Source: SIG299 sp964544055
Lineage (GTDB): Bacteria > Bacillota > Clostridia > Lachnospirales > Lachnospiraceae
DNA length: 64,000 nucleotides
Reading direction: 5' to 3'
Assembly (NCBI GenBank): GCA_964544055.1
Contig: CAZJAA010000011.1
Span: forward strand, 9,758-73,757
Part shown: positions 16,123-25,280 of the stretch, one piece after another
Position numbering within the stretch: position 1 is the first letter of the stretch
How the letters are laid out: each line of letters opens with the position of its first letter
Made by a program: the position numbers and the translations under genes
The notes under the pieces: generated by a model
Database searches by the model: none
The model's input: only the letters and a program-made list of their open reading frames with translations
What the model was told of the DNA's origin: nothing

Positions 16123-17378
16123 GAAGGCTGTTCGCAAGAAAGAGAAGCCCCGACGTACCAGCACGCACGCGAAGCGGCGCTGCTCAAACTCACACAAGAC
16201 GCACCGCAGTACGCGCCATAGGAGCAATCACCACCGACAAGGGCGATTGCGACAATCTCCAAGTTTATCCAGTAGTAGTCACATGTGTATGTGCTGCTGC
16301 TTCCACCGACCGTCTTCGGGAATCTCCCCCACTGCGTCATGTAGTGGTCTTTCTGCCATCCTCCTGTTTTTGCTGCATCAATGCCAGTGTCAATGAAATC
16401 TGCACCTGTCAAGTTGTATGGCGGTGACATCTTCACCTTGATTCTGCCCTTGTCGCAGATATAGCCTGCCACTCTATCCCAGCGATTGCCCCAGTATTTC
16501 TCCATATGGAACACTTTGACTTCATGTGTTGTGTCGCTATATCCGAAAAACTGTCCTTTGTCGTCCAGTGTTCCTGTGTTAAGGTGTCCGTAGTTCACAG
16601 ATGCGTCTTCCACATATCCTGTAGTCTGCCCCTGTCCGAATACCGCCTGTGTGTTATCGCTCTTGCCGATGATAGTCAAAAGGCAGTTGACAAGATTTCT
16701 TCTGCTCCACGGAATGATTGTCCAGATGCTTCCGTTTGCAGCTGCTCTGTTGAATTCTGTGGATGCGCTTGTGTTGTACATCAGCACCTTTCCAGATAGG
16801 CTACGCAGCTTCGCTCCATCGTAGCTACCGCCATAGATAGGCATGTACATCACATCTGCGATGCTTCCATCAGCTCTCTTGAATGCTTCTGCCTGATAGC
16901 TGGAATCGACCTGTGTGTCGGACACGATGATGTATTCATAGTTGCCGACCTCATACTGGCATAACCATGTCAAAGGGAATGCCGACATCGCATTCAATTC
17001 TGTGGATGCGTCCGTGATGTCCGATGCTGTTCCATCCTCCTTTAAACTGTAATCATTCGGATTCAGCTTGTATGCTTCCGTGCCATCTTTATTCAGCATG
17101 GCAGGATAGTTGCCAGCAACGAAGAAGAGTTTTGCCATGTCGCCATAGTCAAACATTTCTTCGGAATAATTCATCTTAGCTGGATTCAATCCGACTGCGT
17201 CATACAGATATGTCACCCTTGTGGATGGATTGCTGTCTGCTTTGTTGATTTTTACTCCGTATCTTTTGATATTGCTGAATTTCCCTTCTGCATCCTGAAG
17301 CGCAGCAAGGATTCCTGTGGTGTCCGCTTTGATAGCGTCCTGTGTTTCTTTATCAGCCACATATATTCTGTCGCCCAT
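16113..17378 (-). CDS. DGR-diversified tail receptor-binding protein
   Basis: 421 residues. The N-terminal part (MGDRIYVADKETQDAI...) resembles phage tail-tip attachment regions. From about 200 on it shows the motifs of formylglycine/C-type-lectin-like DGR targets: SIWTIIPWSRRNLVNCLL, then EKYWGNRWDRVAGYI and GGSSSTYTCDYYWINLEIVAIALVGGD. The C-terminal VR (378-415) carries the variable residues in the ligand-binding face expected for this fold. The order BppU-like, 138-residue protein, this gene, TR, RT places it at the tail tip, so diversification would change host receptor range. Its start overlaps the upstream stop. Confidence 0.92.
   Translation of the reverse strand: MGDRIYVADKETQDAIKADTTGILAALQDAEGKFSNIKRYGVKINKADSNPSTRVTYLYDAVGLNPAKMNYSEEMFDYGDMAKLFFVAGNYPAMLNKDGTEAYKLNPNDYSLKEDGTASDITDASTELNAMSAFPLTWLCQYEVGNYEYIIVSDTQVDSSYQAEAFKRADGSIADVMYMPIYGGSYDGAKLRSLSGKVLMYNTSASTEFNRAAANGSIWTIIPWSRRNLVNCLLTIIGKSDNTQAVFGQGQTTGYVEDASVNYGHLNTGTLDDKGQFFGYSDTTHEVKVFHMEKYWGNRWDRVAGYICDKGRIKVKMSPPYNLTGADFIDTGIDAAKTGGWQKDHYMTQWGRFPKTVGGSSSTYTCDYYWINLEIVAIALVGGDCSYGAYCGASCVSLSSAASRACWYVGASLSCEQPSAA
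16135..16245 (-). repeat. DGR variable repeat (VR)
   Basis: Last coding part of the target gene, residues about 378-415. Protein alignment with the TR shows the scaffold kept (ALVGG, CGAS, W, GAS) and Asn positions replaced by Asp, Ser, Tyr, Arg and others. The 3' part, where TR and VR agree over CTGG.ACRTCGGGGCTTCTC with few changes, would be the initiation-of-mutagenic-homology zone. Substitutions already present show that the system has been active. Confidence 0.97.
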
Positions 17379-17794
17379 TATCCTTCAACCTCCTGCAAAT
17401 AGATTTTTCCTGCATCAATTCCGATGCTGTACACTGTGCCTGTGGTATCGTCAGCCATCGAATTGATTCCTGCTGCGATGTTCTGACACGCTTCCGCTGC
17501 TCCCTGTGCTGCTGTGGTCGCTGCGTTTGCCTTCTCCGCAGCTGTATTCGCTGCCGATGCTGCTGACTGCATATTGCCTGCGAAGTTGTTCACTGTGTTC
17601 GCAAGGTCTTGAAGCTCTTTCACATCCATGACTTTCGGAAGCTCCATGAATTTGTGTTCGCCATCACCGATTCGAAGAATCAATGTGCCTTCGGCTGTTT
17701 CTTCCACACCCCATTCATTGACTTCCAGAATGCGCTCTGACGCTTTCCATTGTGCAGTCGTTCCCTTTTTGGGCTTGATTGTGCTTGTCGCCAT
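17378..17794 (-). CDS. Tail-tip protein with coiled coil
   Basis: 138 residues. The N-terminal ~50 (MATSTIKPKKGTTAQWKASERILEVNEWG...GTLILRIGDGEHKF) is the attachment-type domain often found at the start of phage fibres and hyaluronidases. Then comes an Ala-rich coiled coil (about 62-108) and a short C-terminal beta piece (TTGTVYSIGIDAGKIYLQEVEG) that recurs, with small changes, at the C-terminus of the 503- and 286-residue tail proteins. It overlaps the DGR target start and is probably its adaptor. Confidence 0.7.
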   Translation of the reverse strand: MATSTIKPKKGTTAQWKASERILEVNEWGVEETAEGTLILRIGDGEHKFMELPKVMDVKELQDLANTVNNFAGNMQSAASAANTAAEKANAATTAAQGAAEACQNIAAGINSMADDTTGTVYSIGIDAGKIYLQEVEG

Positions 17795-17812
17795 ACGACT
17801 TCCTCCTTCCTG

Positions 17813-18673
17813 TTATGGTGTGCCGCAGTCGATGCTGATTTCTTCTGTCGTGAATGGTGTGCCACCATCGCACGCAAGCACATCCACACTGTCGGGACTT
17901 CCTCCGTCCACTGTGTATGCAATTCCTGTCTTCAGCTCCTTCATCTGCTGATATATTTCTTCCAGCTGCTCTTGTGTACGATACAACTCTTCAGCATGGT
18001 CTGCTGCCACCTCTGCCTTCTCCGCAGCTGTATTCGCTGCCGATGCTGCCTTCTGTGCGTCTGATGTGGCTGTCTGCATCCTGACAAGCTGCTGCTGTCT
18101 GGTCTGCTCTGCTGCCACTCTTTCCTTCTCGTTCTTGATGCGCTGCTCCTCCGCAGCGATTCTGTCTGCTTCTGCCAATGTTCTCGCAGCTTCAACCACC
18201 TTGAATGCAGCTTCAGTGTTCAGCACTTGCTGTCTGGTTGCCATCATTCTGTCGATGTATTCCTGAATCCTGTTGTCCAGCACTGTCATCTCATTGCATG
18301 ACAGGATGGCATCTTCATTCCTCATGCTCTGTTCGATTTCAATGGTGAATGCCGCTGAAGACAGAATCTTCTCGCCTGATGCGCTTCGCATCTCGATGTC
18401 GCAGTATGCAGTGCCTGCTGCTGCCAGTGCCTGATTCGTTAGCTGAATCATGACGCGATTCTCTTCTTTTGCGCATTCGTTGTAGCAGAATTTTCCGTCT
18501 GGCTTTTTGATGTTCGCAATCAGCGTCACATCATCTGGTATCTGGAATTCGTTTCCGTTGTTCATCAGCTGCACACGAAGGTATCTTGTCGCCTTGTCGC
18601 CCTGCTTTGCAGATGCAAGGTACAGCTGCATCTCGCCATACAAGTCAATCTGTATGTCAGTTATCATCTGCAT
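17813..18673 (-). CDS. Baseplate upper protein-like (BppU N-terminal domain)
   Basis: 286 residues. The N-terminal beta domain (about 1-125), with LRVQLMNNGNEFQIPDDVTLIANIKKPDG, matches the N-terminal region of BppU-type proteins that dock on the Dit/Tal hub. A coiled coil (about 130-240) and a C-terminal strand segment with repeated 'DVLACDGGTPF / SIDCGTP' follow. It lies between the Tal-like gene (3-bp gap) and the tail-tip genes. Confidence 0.8.
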   Translation of the reverse strand: MQMITDIQIDLYGEMQLYLASAKQGDKATRYLRVQLMNNGNEFQIPDDVTLIANIKKPDGKFCYNECAKEENRVMIQLTNQALAAAGTAYCDIEMRSASGEKILSSAAFTIEIEQSMRNEDAILSCNEMTVLDNRIQEYIDRMMATRQQVLNTEAAFKVVEAARTLAEADRIAAEEQRIKNEKERVAAEQTRQQQLVRMQTATSDAQKAASAANTAAEKAEVAADHAEELYRTQEQLEEIYQQMKELKTGIAYTVDGGSPDSVDVLACDGGTPFTTEEISIDCGTP

Positions 18674-18676
18674 GTT

Positions 18677-20188
18677 TTATCCCTCCAATCTTTCAAAGTA
18701 CATCCCTTTTGCGTCAATTCCCATTCGCCAGACTGTTCCCGAATCATCTGTGATGTCGTTCTTTGTCTCTTCCAGCTGTTGCAGCTGCGATTCCATCTCT
18801 GTCAGCTGTTCTGCTGTGTCCAGCTCATGTGCCGCCAGCTCCTGCTGAAGTGTCTGGTCGGCTGTTTTCATTTGCTCCGTTGTTGCATATGTCTGGCTGA
18901 CTTGCTGAAGCACATCCTTCTTCGCTGCTGTGATTTCATCTGATGTCTTCGTGCCTGTCCAGTAGCTTTCCAGTTGCTTGTCAATATATGACTGCGTTTC
19001 CTTTGCCGCAGCTGTCGCAGCTTCTGATGCCAGCGTTGATGCGTCTTCCTTTGCCACATATCCATCAGATACATCCTTCATGATTTCCGTCTTCATTCCT
19101 GCGATTTCAAGCTGGATTTCGTCCGATGTGATATCTGATTCATTTTCCACTTGCTGCGTTGTGTTCGCCGCAGCCGTCGCTGTTGCTTCAGCCACAGCTT
19201 CATTCACAACTTCCTGCTGCACATCCGCGAAGGTCTTCTTTGTTGATGACAGCTGGCATGTGTTATTCTGCGGATTTTCAGGATATTCCTTGATTTGCGT
19301 GATGCGCATTTTTTGCTTGATGCCATTTGTCTTCGATATCAGGAAGACTGTGTCGCCCAGTCCATATGCCAGAATGTCTCTGTATTCTTCCGATGCTGAT
19401 GCAAGGTCGATGATGTCCGCTTCATATGTCATGGAAGGTCGGCATATTTCAGCCAGCTTCAGCACCGCATCTTCGTACAGTGATTCTGGCTTCGTGTATC
19501 TTTCATCCTTCCATACCTTCAGCAGCTTCTTTGTGCTGTATGAATAATTCTCCACATAGTCCTTGCCATCGACACTGATTGTCAGTCCATTCTTTCCGAC
19601 TGGCTTCAGCTGTGTGAAGAAGTCATTCGTCTTGATGCTGTATTCTGGCGGCTTGCGCAGATTGACAGCTTCCATGAAATACACACCCTTGTCGCTTCCG
19701 ATGTGTTCATGAATGTCGATGACCTTCGTCCTTGTGTGGTATTCGATTTCAACTTTGTATGTATCTATGCACTGGCTGATGATATCCAGCGCAGTGCAGA
19801 CATTGTCCTTCCTGATTGTCCTCTTCTTCGTGATATTGCATATTCCAACAGTCCAGCCTGTTCCCAGCAGTGCCGATTCCAGACAGCTTCTGATTGTCTG
19901 CTCCACTTTCTCGAAAGAATTGTACTGTTTGCCTTCCAGCTCTTCCAGATTCAGTGTCGCCACATACTTCATCCACTTCTTCGATGCGGACACTTCTTTC
20001 AGGACGAATTCGTCTTCTTTGGTCACGATGTAGCACTCATTCTGAAGATGCTTCCTCATGACACCATTTTTCGGATATTTGAAAGACAACTCCTTGTCGC
20101 CTGTCTCTAATGTCTTTTTGATTGCCAGCTCTGTGTAGCCTTTAAGCAAGCACAGCCTGATTCTTTCCTGCGAAAATACCTGAATCAT
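18677..20188 (-). CDS. Tail-associated protein (Tal-like, prophage endopeptidase tail family)
   Basis: 503 residues. The first ~370 carry the hub fold of siphophage Tal proteins (MIQVFSQERIRLCLLKGYTE..., FTQLKPVGKNGLTISVDGKDY, then KMRITQIKEYPENPQNNTCQL). After that is a long Ala/Thr/Gln coiled coil and a C-terminal VWRMGIDAKGMYFERLEG strand. No separate peptidase motif was seen, so cell-wall digestion during entry is not certain. Order Dit, Tal, BppU is standard. Confidence 0.8.
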   Translation of the reverse strand: MIQVFSQERIRLCLLKGYTELAIKKTLETGDKELSFKYPKNGVMRKHLQNECYIVTKEDEFVLKEVSASKKWMKYVATLNLEELEGKQYNSFEKVEQTIRSCLESALLGTGWTVGICNITKKRTIRKDNVCTALDIISQCIDTYKVEIEYHTRTKVIDIHEHIGSDKGVYFMEAVNLRKPPEYSIKTNDFFTQLKPVGKNGLTISVDGKDYVENYSYSTKKLLKVWKDERYTKPESLYEDAVLKLAEICRPSMTYEADIIDLASASEEYRDILAYGLGDTVFLISKTNGIKQKMRITQIKEYPENPQNNTCQLSSTKKTFADVQQEVVNEAVAEATATAAANTTQQVENESDITSDEIQLEIAGMKTEIMKDVSDGYVAKEDASTLASEAATAAAKETQSYIDKQLESYWTGTKTSDEITAAKKDVLQQVSQTYATTEQMKTADQTLQQELAAHELDTAEQLTEMESQLQQLEETKNDITDDSGTVWRMGIDAKGMYFERLEG

Positions 20189-20200
20189 GCTCTGTCCTCC

Positions 20201-20902
20201 TTATAACCACATGGGGCTGTAATGTATCGTTACAGTGCATTTGCTGCTCGAAAAGGCGATGCTGTTGACTGCCTTCTTCTTCAGCACAGGAAATTCCCAC
20301 ATGTCACAGTCTGCGAATTTGTTCGCGCCTTCCTCTGTGACTGTTCCTTTCCTTGCATCAATGACGATAGTCTTGTCTTTCGTCAGGTTTGTCAGGATGA
20401 TGTCATCGCTTCCGAATCCATTGATGACCAGCTCCTGAAGGTCTGTCTGCGGAAGGACTTCGATGACAGCTGGTGTGTCTCTCGTTCCAAGTGTTGTGAA
20501 TTTCGCTTCTGTGACACCCTTGTACACATTTGACACTTCTGCATCCGTCATATAGCCATTGAATTGCACTGTCAGGATGTATCTGTCAGGCTGCTTCGTT
20601 TTTTCGATGCTGTCCGACTTTATATCCCCGATGTATGTGCCTTTGTAGCCATCCAGCTGAATGCTGCTGCGCTCTGTCAGCAATGACAGGAATTCGGACA
20701 CTTTTCTCATGATGTCGCTTCGTCCGCTTCCTCTGAATAAGATTGTGACCTTCAGTGTGCCATACTGGACTTCTGTGTCGAATTCATGCGGTGTCGCAGC
20801 TCCTTCCAGCCATTCTGCATTCAGTTGGATTGCAGGCGGCTGAAGGTCAACCTTCAGCTGCTTTGCATTGTATTTCCTGATATCAATACCATTCACTATC
20901 AT
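20201..20902 (-). CDS. Distal tail protein (Dit)
   Basis: 233 residues starting MIVNGIDIRKYNAKQLKV at 20902; the in-frame extension to 20995 lies inside the tape-measure gene and is rejected. The N-terminal part forms the hexameric ring fold (VTILFRGSGRSDIMRKVSEFLS). The C-terminal part has the IDARKGTVTEEGANKFADCDMWEFPVL segment typical of Dit galectin-like regions. It starts 7 bp after the tape-measure stop. Confidence 0.85.
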   Translation of the reverse strand: MIVNGIDIRKYNAKQLKVDLQPPAIQLNAEWLEGAATPHEFDTEVQYGTLKVTILFRGSGRSDIMRKVSEFLSLLTERSSIQLDGYKGTYIGDIKSDSIEKTKQPDRYILTVQFNGYMTDAEVSNVYKGVTEAKFTTLGTRDTPAVIEVLPQTDLQELVINGFGSDDIILTNLTKDKTIVIDARKGTVTEEGANKFADCDMWEFPVLKKKAVNSIAFSSSKCTVTIHYSPMWL

Positions 20903-20909
20903 TGACCTT

Positions 20910-23900
20910 CTACCTCCTTCTGTCGTATTCCCTGACGATATTGTCTGCCACAAGCTCTGTGGTCTTCTCTGCGATGACTTCTCCATCCATCTCATTGACC
21001 ACTGTCACCTGAATTCTGTATGACTGCTGAAGCTGTTCAAACTTCGCATCAAGCATCGTTGACAACGACTGATAGAATGGCGCAAGCGGAAGGATTGCTT
21101 CATCGCCTGCTTCACCGCCTGCGAATAGTGTCGCACCTTGCGCACCGAACACTGTCGGCTGCGTCATGATACCGCCATTTTTGTACCACTGAATGCTGAA
21201 GGATGGCACCGATGGTGGATTCAGACTGAAGCTACCGCTGATTGTTGGATGTGGCATCTTCAACTTCGGCAATGACCAGCTGAAATTGAATTTCGATTTG
21301 ATTGTTTCAATGGCATTGCTGACCGCAGTCTTCGCGTTGTTAATCGGTGTAGTGATTGCGTTCTTGATGCTGTTCCACACCGATGTTACAGTGGATTTCA
21401 CGCTGTTGAATACTGATGTCACTGTGGACTTGATGCTGTTCAGGGCAGTGGACACCGCAGACTTTGCTGCATTGATAGGTGTTGTCACTGCACTCTTCAC
21501 GCTGTTCCATACCGATGTCGTTGTACTCTTCACACTGTTCCAGATAGATGATATCGTGAACTTAATGCTGTTGAATACTGATGTCACTGTGGACTTGATG
21601 CTGTTCACCACAGTCGTCACAGATGACTTGATGCTGTTCCACACTGTTGTCAGCGTGGTCTTGATGCTGTTAATCACTGAAGTGATTGATGTCTTGATGC
21701 TGTTCCACACCGATGTCACAGTTGTGCTGATGCTCGTCCAGATGCTCGACAGTGTTGCGCTGATTGCTGTCATCACATTCGTCAGTGTGGTCTTTACCGA
21801 TTCGATTGCGCCCGACACAGTTGTCTTGATAATTTCCCAGATGGACATGATTGTGTCTTTGCAGTTCTCCCAGATGAATCTGAATGGAATCGTTATCAGC
21901 TCGAATGCAGCTGTTATCAATTCCACAATGAACATGATGGCGACCTGAATCGCATTCTGGATATTCTGCCATATGCTCTGAATCGTATTCCAGCAGGATG
22001 TGAAGATTCCGCTGATATTCGTCCAGATGTTATTCAGCCATGTGGACACTGTTGTGCTGATGCTCGTCCAGATGCTTCCGAAGAATCCTGAAATCGCATT
22101 CCATACAGTGCTGATGACTGTGCTGATTGCTGTCCATGTAGCTGACAGCGTCATCTGGATGTGTGACAACGCTCCGCTGAACAGTGACTTGATTGCTTCC
22201 CACAGCCCACTGAAGATGCCCTTAATGCCCTCTCCTGCTGTTGTCAGGTCAAGTGTAAATATGCCGACAATGAAGTCGATGACACCCTGAAATGTCGTCT
22301 TCAGTCCGTCAATGATGCCGCCTATCGTTGCGAAGATGTTCTGGAATATCGGAAGCATTGTCGCCGATAACCAGTCCACAACTTGCTTCAGGACATTATC
22401 CCACAGCCACTGAAATACCTCGATGACGCGATTCACAATCGGAATGACTGTAACATTCAATATCGTGTAAATTCCTTCCCACGCTGCCATGACTGTCGTC
22501 ATCAGGAAGTCTGCCAGCGGCACAAGCACCATGTTCCACAGCATTGTCAGTGTCTCTGCCAAGAAGCTCACGACTGGCTCTAATACACCGCCGATGAATT
22601 CTCCCAGCGGACGCAACACATTCTCCCATAAATTCTGAAATGTGCTTGTCAGTGTTGGAAGCACTGTGCCTGCAAGCCATTCAAGTGCTGGAATCAGGAT
22701 ATCCTGCCACGCGCTTGTCAATGCTCCCATGATAAACTCGCCAAGCGGCTGAAGAATCTGCATCAACCCATCCCATGCCGCCTGAAGGTCAGGAAGCACT
22801 GTGCCTGATATGTATTCAATCACTGGCTGAAGATTTGTCTTGAATGTCTGCCATACTTCCAGAAGCGATGCCTGCACATCTTCATTCGTGGCTGCCACAT
22901 ATCCCAGTCCAGCCACCAGTGCCGCAATCGCCGCCGCTGCTATTCCGACAGGGCTTGTGATGGCTGCCAGAATCGTGCTGAATCCTCCTGTCGCTGTTCC
23001 TGCTGCTCCTGCTCCGATTCCTGCTTTCGCAAGTGCTGCCGACAATGCACCCAGCCCTTTTGATACATCTGCGCTGAATGTTATCAATTTACCAATCGCC
23101 AGCAGCAAAGGTGCTATTGCAGCGACTGCTGCACCCACTGTCAGGATTACCTTCTTTGTACCTTCATCCATATTGTTCAGCTTGTCCACGAAGTCCTGCA
23201 CCTTCGAAACAATGTTTCTGATTGATGGCATCAGTATGTCTCCGAAGCTGATTGCCAGCTCTTCAAGCTGTGACTTCAAGATTGTCAGCTGACCTTGAAG
23301 GTTGTCCTGCATTGTTGCTGCCATTCCTTCAGCTGCTCCGTCACAGTTCGCGATTGCAGATGACAACTTCTCGATGTCTGCTTCTCCTGCGTTCATAAGT
23401 GCAAGGAATCCCGACATCGCATTTTTTCCGACCAGCGATTCTGCTGCGGATGCTTTCTCTGATTCAGTCAGCCCATCGAATGTCACGCGGCAATCCGCAA
23501 GAATATCAGACAGCTCTCTCATGCTTCCATCTGCATTCGTTGTGGCGATTGATACTTCTCCGATAGCACTTCCGCATATCTTCACATCGCCTGATAGATT
23601 ATTCATGATTGTACGAAGTGCAGTACCAGCCTGACTTGACTTGATTCCTGCATTCGCCATCAATCCGATTGCTTCCGCTGTATCTTCTGCCGAAAATCCC
23701 AGTGCGCCAGCGATAGGTGCGCAGTATTTGAAAGTCTCGCCCATCATCGACACATTTGTATTTGCGTTTGATGATGCAGCCGCCAGTATATCTGCGAAGT
23801 GTCCAGAATCCTCTGCTGTCAGTCCGAATGCTGTCAGCGCATCCGTGACGATGTCCGAAGTCGTTGCAAGGTCTTCGCCTGATGCTGCCGCAAGATTCAT

Positions 23901-24749
23901 GATTCCTTCCAAGCCACCCAGCATGTCTTCTGTCTTCCAGCCAGCCATCGCCATGTAGTTCATCGCTTCTGCCGCTTCGGACGCACTGAATTTTGTTTTT
24001 TCTCCCATTTCTCTTGCCTTATCTCGCAAGTTCTGGAAGTCCTCTCCTGTTGCGCCAGACACTGCTGCCACCTTCGACATATTTGCATCGAAGCTCGCTG
24101 CTGTTGTGACTGCCACTGTAGCCACTCCTGCGATTGCTGTTGTGACGACCATCATCTTTTCGCCAGCACCCTCCACTGCATCGCCCACTTTTTCAGCAGA
24201 TTCTGCATATTCATCGAATTTCTGTCGTGCCAGCTCTGCATTCACATCGCGAAGCTGCACTTCCAGTTGTGCCAGCGCAGCCTTCGATTGTGTGACAGCT
24301 CCTTCCTGCTTTGTGATTGCAGCTTCCGTCTTCTCTATTTGCTTTTCATTGCTTGACAGTCTTGATTCCAGCTTTTCAAGTTCCTGCTTCAGCTTCTTTG
24401 ATTCCTCTGAATTTTTCCCTGTTGCTTCGCAGCTTTCATCATACGCATCCGATGCTGCCTGCACCTTCTGCTTCAGCTTGTCGTGTTCCGACTGCTGCTG
24501 CGCCAGTTTCTGCTTCAGGTTGTCATATTGCATCTGCGCGTTTGACACAGCTGTCTTCTGCACATCAATCTTCGATGTCAGCTCCGTCACTTTCGCCTTC
24601 AGCGCATCTGATTGTGTTCCGTACAGTTTCGCATTCGCTGCCGCAAGGCTATATTCAGATGACAGATTCTTCATATCAGCTGCGCATTGCTTCATCGCTG
24701 CCTGATATTCGCTTGTCGATGCGCCGATTTTGATTTTTGCCTGCGCCAT
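20910..24749 (-). CDS. Tail tape measure protein
   Basis: 1279 residues. The N-terminus is a coiled coil (about 1-190). The TP901-type core lies at about 205-520 (SFDANMSKVAAVSGATGEDFQNL..., NAGIKSSQAGTALRTIMNNLSG). Hydrophobic segments occur at about 535-640. A long Trp/Ile-rich region is followed by a run of 11-residue repeats and a C-terminal domain (GGIMTQPTVFGAQGATLFAGGEAGDEAILPL) common to tape measures. From the usual ~1.5 Angstrom per residue, the tail would be roughly 190 nm (inference). No lytic motif was seen. Confidence 0.95.
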   Translation of the reverse strand: MAQAKIKIGASTSEYQAAMKQCAADMKNLSSEYSLAAANAKLYGTQSDALKAKVTELTSKIDVQKTAVSNAQMQYDNLKQKLAQQQSEHDKLKQKVQAASDAYDESCEATGKNSEESKKLKQELEKLESRLSSNEKQIEKTEAAITKQEGAVTQSKAALAQLEVQLRDVNAELARQKFDEYAESAEKVGDAVEGAGEKMMVVTTAIAGVATVAVTTAASFDANMSKVAAVSGATGEDFQNLRDKAREMGEKTKFSASEAAEAMNYMAMAGWKTEDMLGGLEGIMNLAAASGEDLATTSDIVTDALTAFGLTAEDSGHFADILAAASSNANTNVSMMGETFKYCAPIAGALGFSAEDTAEAIGLMANAGIKSSQAGTALRTIMNNLSGDVKICGSAIGEVSIATTNADGSMRELSDILADCRVTFDGLTESEKASAAESLVGKNAMSGFLALMNAGEADIEKLSSAIANCDGAAEGMAATMQDNLQGQLTILKSQLEELAISFGDILMPSIRNIVSKVQDFVDKLNNMDEGTKKVILTVGAAVAAIAPLLLAIGKLITFSADVSKGLGALSAALAKAGIGAGAAGTATGGFSTILAAITSPVGIAAAAIAALVAGLGYVAATNEDVQASLLEVWQTFKTNLQPVIEYISGTVLPDLQAAWDGLMQILQPLGEFIMGALTSAWQDILIPALEWLAGTVLPTLTSTFQNLWENVLRPLGEFIGGVLEPVVSFLAETLTMLWNMVLVPLADFLMTTVMAAWEGIYTILNVTVIPIVNRVIEVFQWLWDNVLKQVVDWLSATMLPIFQNIFATIGGIIDGLKTTFQGVIDFIVGIFTLDLTTAGEGIKGIFSGLWEAIKSLFSGALSHIQMTLSATWTAISTVISTVWNAISGFFGSIWTSISTTVSTWLNNIWTNISGIFTSCWNTIQSIWQNIQNAIQVAIMFIVELITAAFELITIPFRFIWENCKDTIMSIWEIIKTTVSGAIESVKTTLTNVMTAISATLSSIWTSISTTVTSVWNSIKTSITSVINSIKTTLTTVWNSIKSSVTTVVNSIKSTVTSVFNSIKFTISSIWNSVKSTTTSVWNSVKSAVTTPINAAKSAVSTALNSIKSTVTSVFNSVKSTVTSVWNSIKNAITTPINNAKTAVSNAIETIKSKFNFSWSLPKLKMPHPTISGSFSLNPPSVPSFSIQWYKNGGIMTQPTVFGAQGATLFAGGEAGDEAILPLAPFYQSLSTMLDAKFEQLQQSYRIQVTVVNEMDGEVIAEKTTELVADNIVREYDRRR
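21305..21815 (-). repeat. 33-bp (11-residue) repeats in the tape measure gene
   Basis: About 15 consecutive 11-residue units with the pattern [VI][WFV]NS[IV]KS.[VI]T[ST], for example VWNSIKTSITS, VFNSVKSTVTS and VWNSVKSAVTT. Two units start with Pro (PINAAKSAVST, PINNAKTAVSN). Each is 33 bp in DNA. The 11-residue period suits a long right-handed helix in the tail lumen, and copy-number change would alter tail length in fixed steps. Confidence 0.85.
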
Positions 24750-24767
24750 ATACTTCGCACCACCTTC

Positions 24768-25280
24768 CTATTTTTCGTTGATGGTCAGTATCTCGAATGC
24801 AACATAGTCCAGCAGGCTCATGATGTCTGATTCCATCACTTGCGTGTATGAATCATTGAATGCCCTGATGCACAGCTTCACAACTCTGTTCAGATTCTCT
24901 CTGCACACCTTCCACATGTTCTCCTGCTCTTCCAGTTCGTTGTAGCCCTCTTCTTCGTCATATTCATCGAATGCGGACTTCTCCTGATGCTCTGGATGCT
25001 CTGGATTCAAGTCAAGGAATTTCTTCGTGATGATGTCCTGCATCGTGAAGTGTATCTTCTTGACCGCAATCAGCTGGTCGATGACATCTGCCTTCTTTAG
25101 CTCTCTTTCCGATATCCTGAATATTTCCTTCAGGATGATTTGATTGACACTGAAGGCATCTTCCACCTTGTCTCCGTTGTTTTGCTCCATGATTTCCGTG
25201 TATCGTCTGTACATCTTGCAAGACACCGATGCGCAGACATGCTCCTGCTGTCCGCACATCAATGTCAATTCAGGCATCAC
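24768..25280 (-). CDS. Tail assembly protein, second chaperone position
   Basis: 170 residues, acidic and helical, between the gpG-like chaperone (4-bp overlap, ATGA) and the tape measure. This is where siphophages encode the frameshifted T part of the tail chaperone. Here it has its own start, so frameshifting is not required. A Cys-containing N-terminus (MCGQQEHVCASVSCKMY) is unusual. The assignment rests on position. Confidence 0.6.
   Translation of the reverse strand: MMPELTLMCGQQEHVCASVSCKMYRRYTEIMEQNNGDKVEDAFSVNQIILKEIFRISERELKKADVIDQLIAVKKIHFTMQDIITKKFLDLNPEHPEHQEKSAFDEYDEEEGYNELEEQENMWKVCRENLNRVVKLCIRAFNDSYTQVMESDIMSLLDYVAFEILTINEK

Noticed and set aside
21305..21815. CRISPR-like regular repeats
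   Set aside because: The 33-bp units are adjacent coding repeats with no unique spacers.
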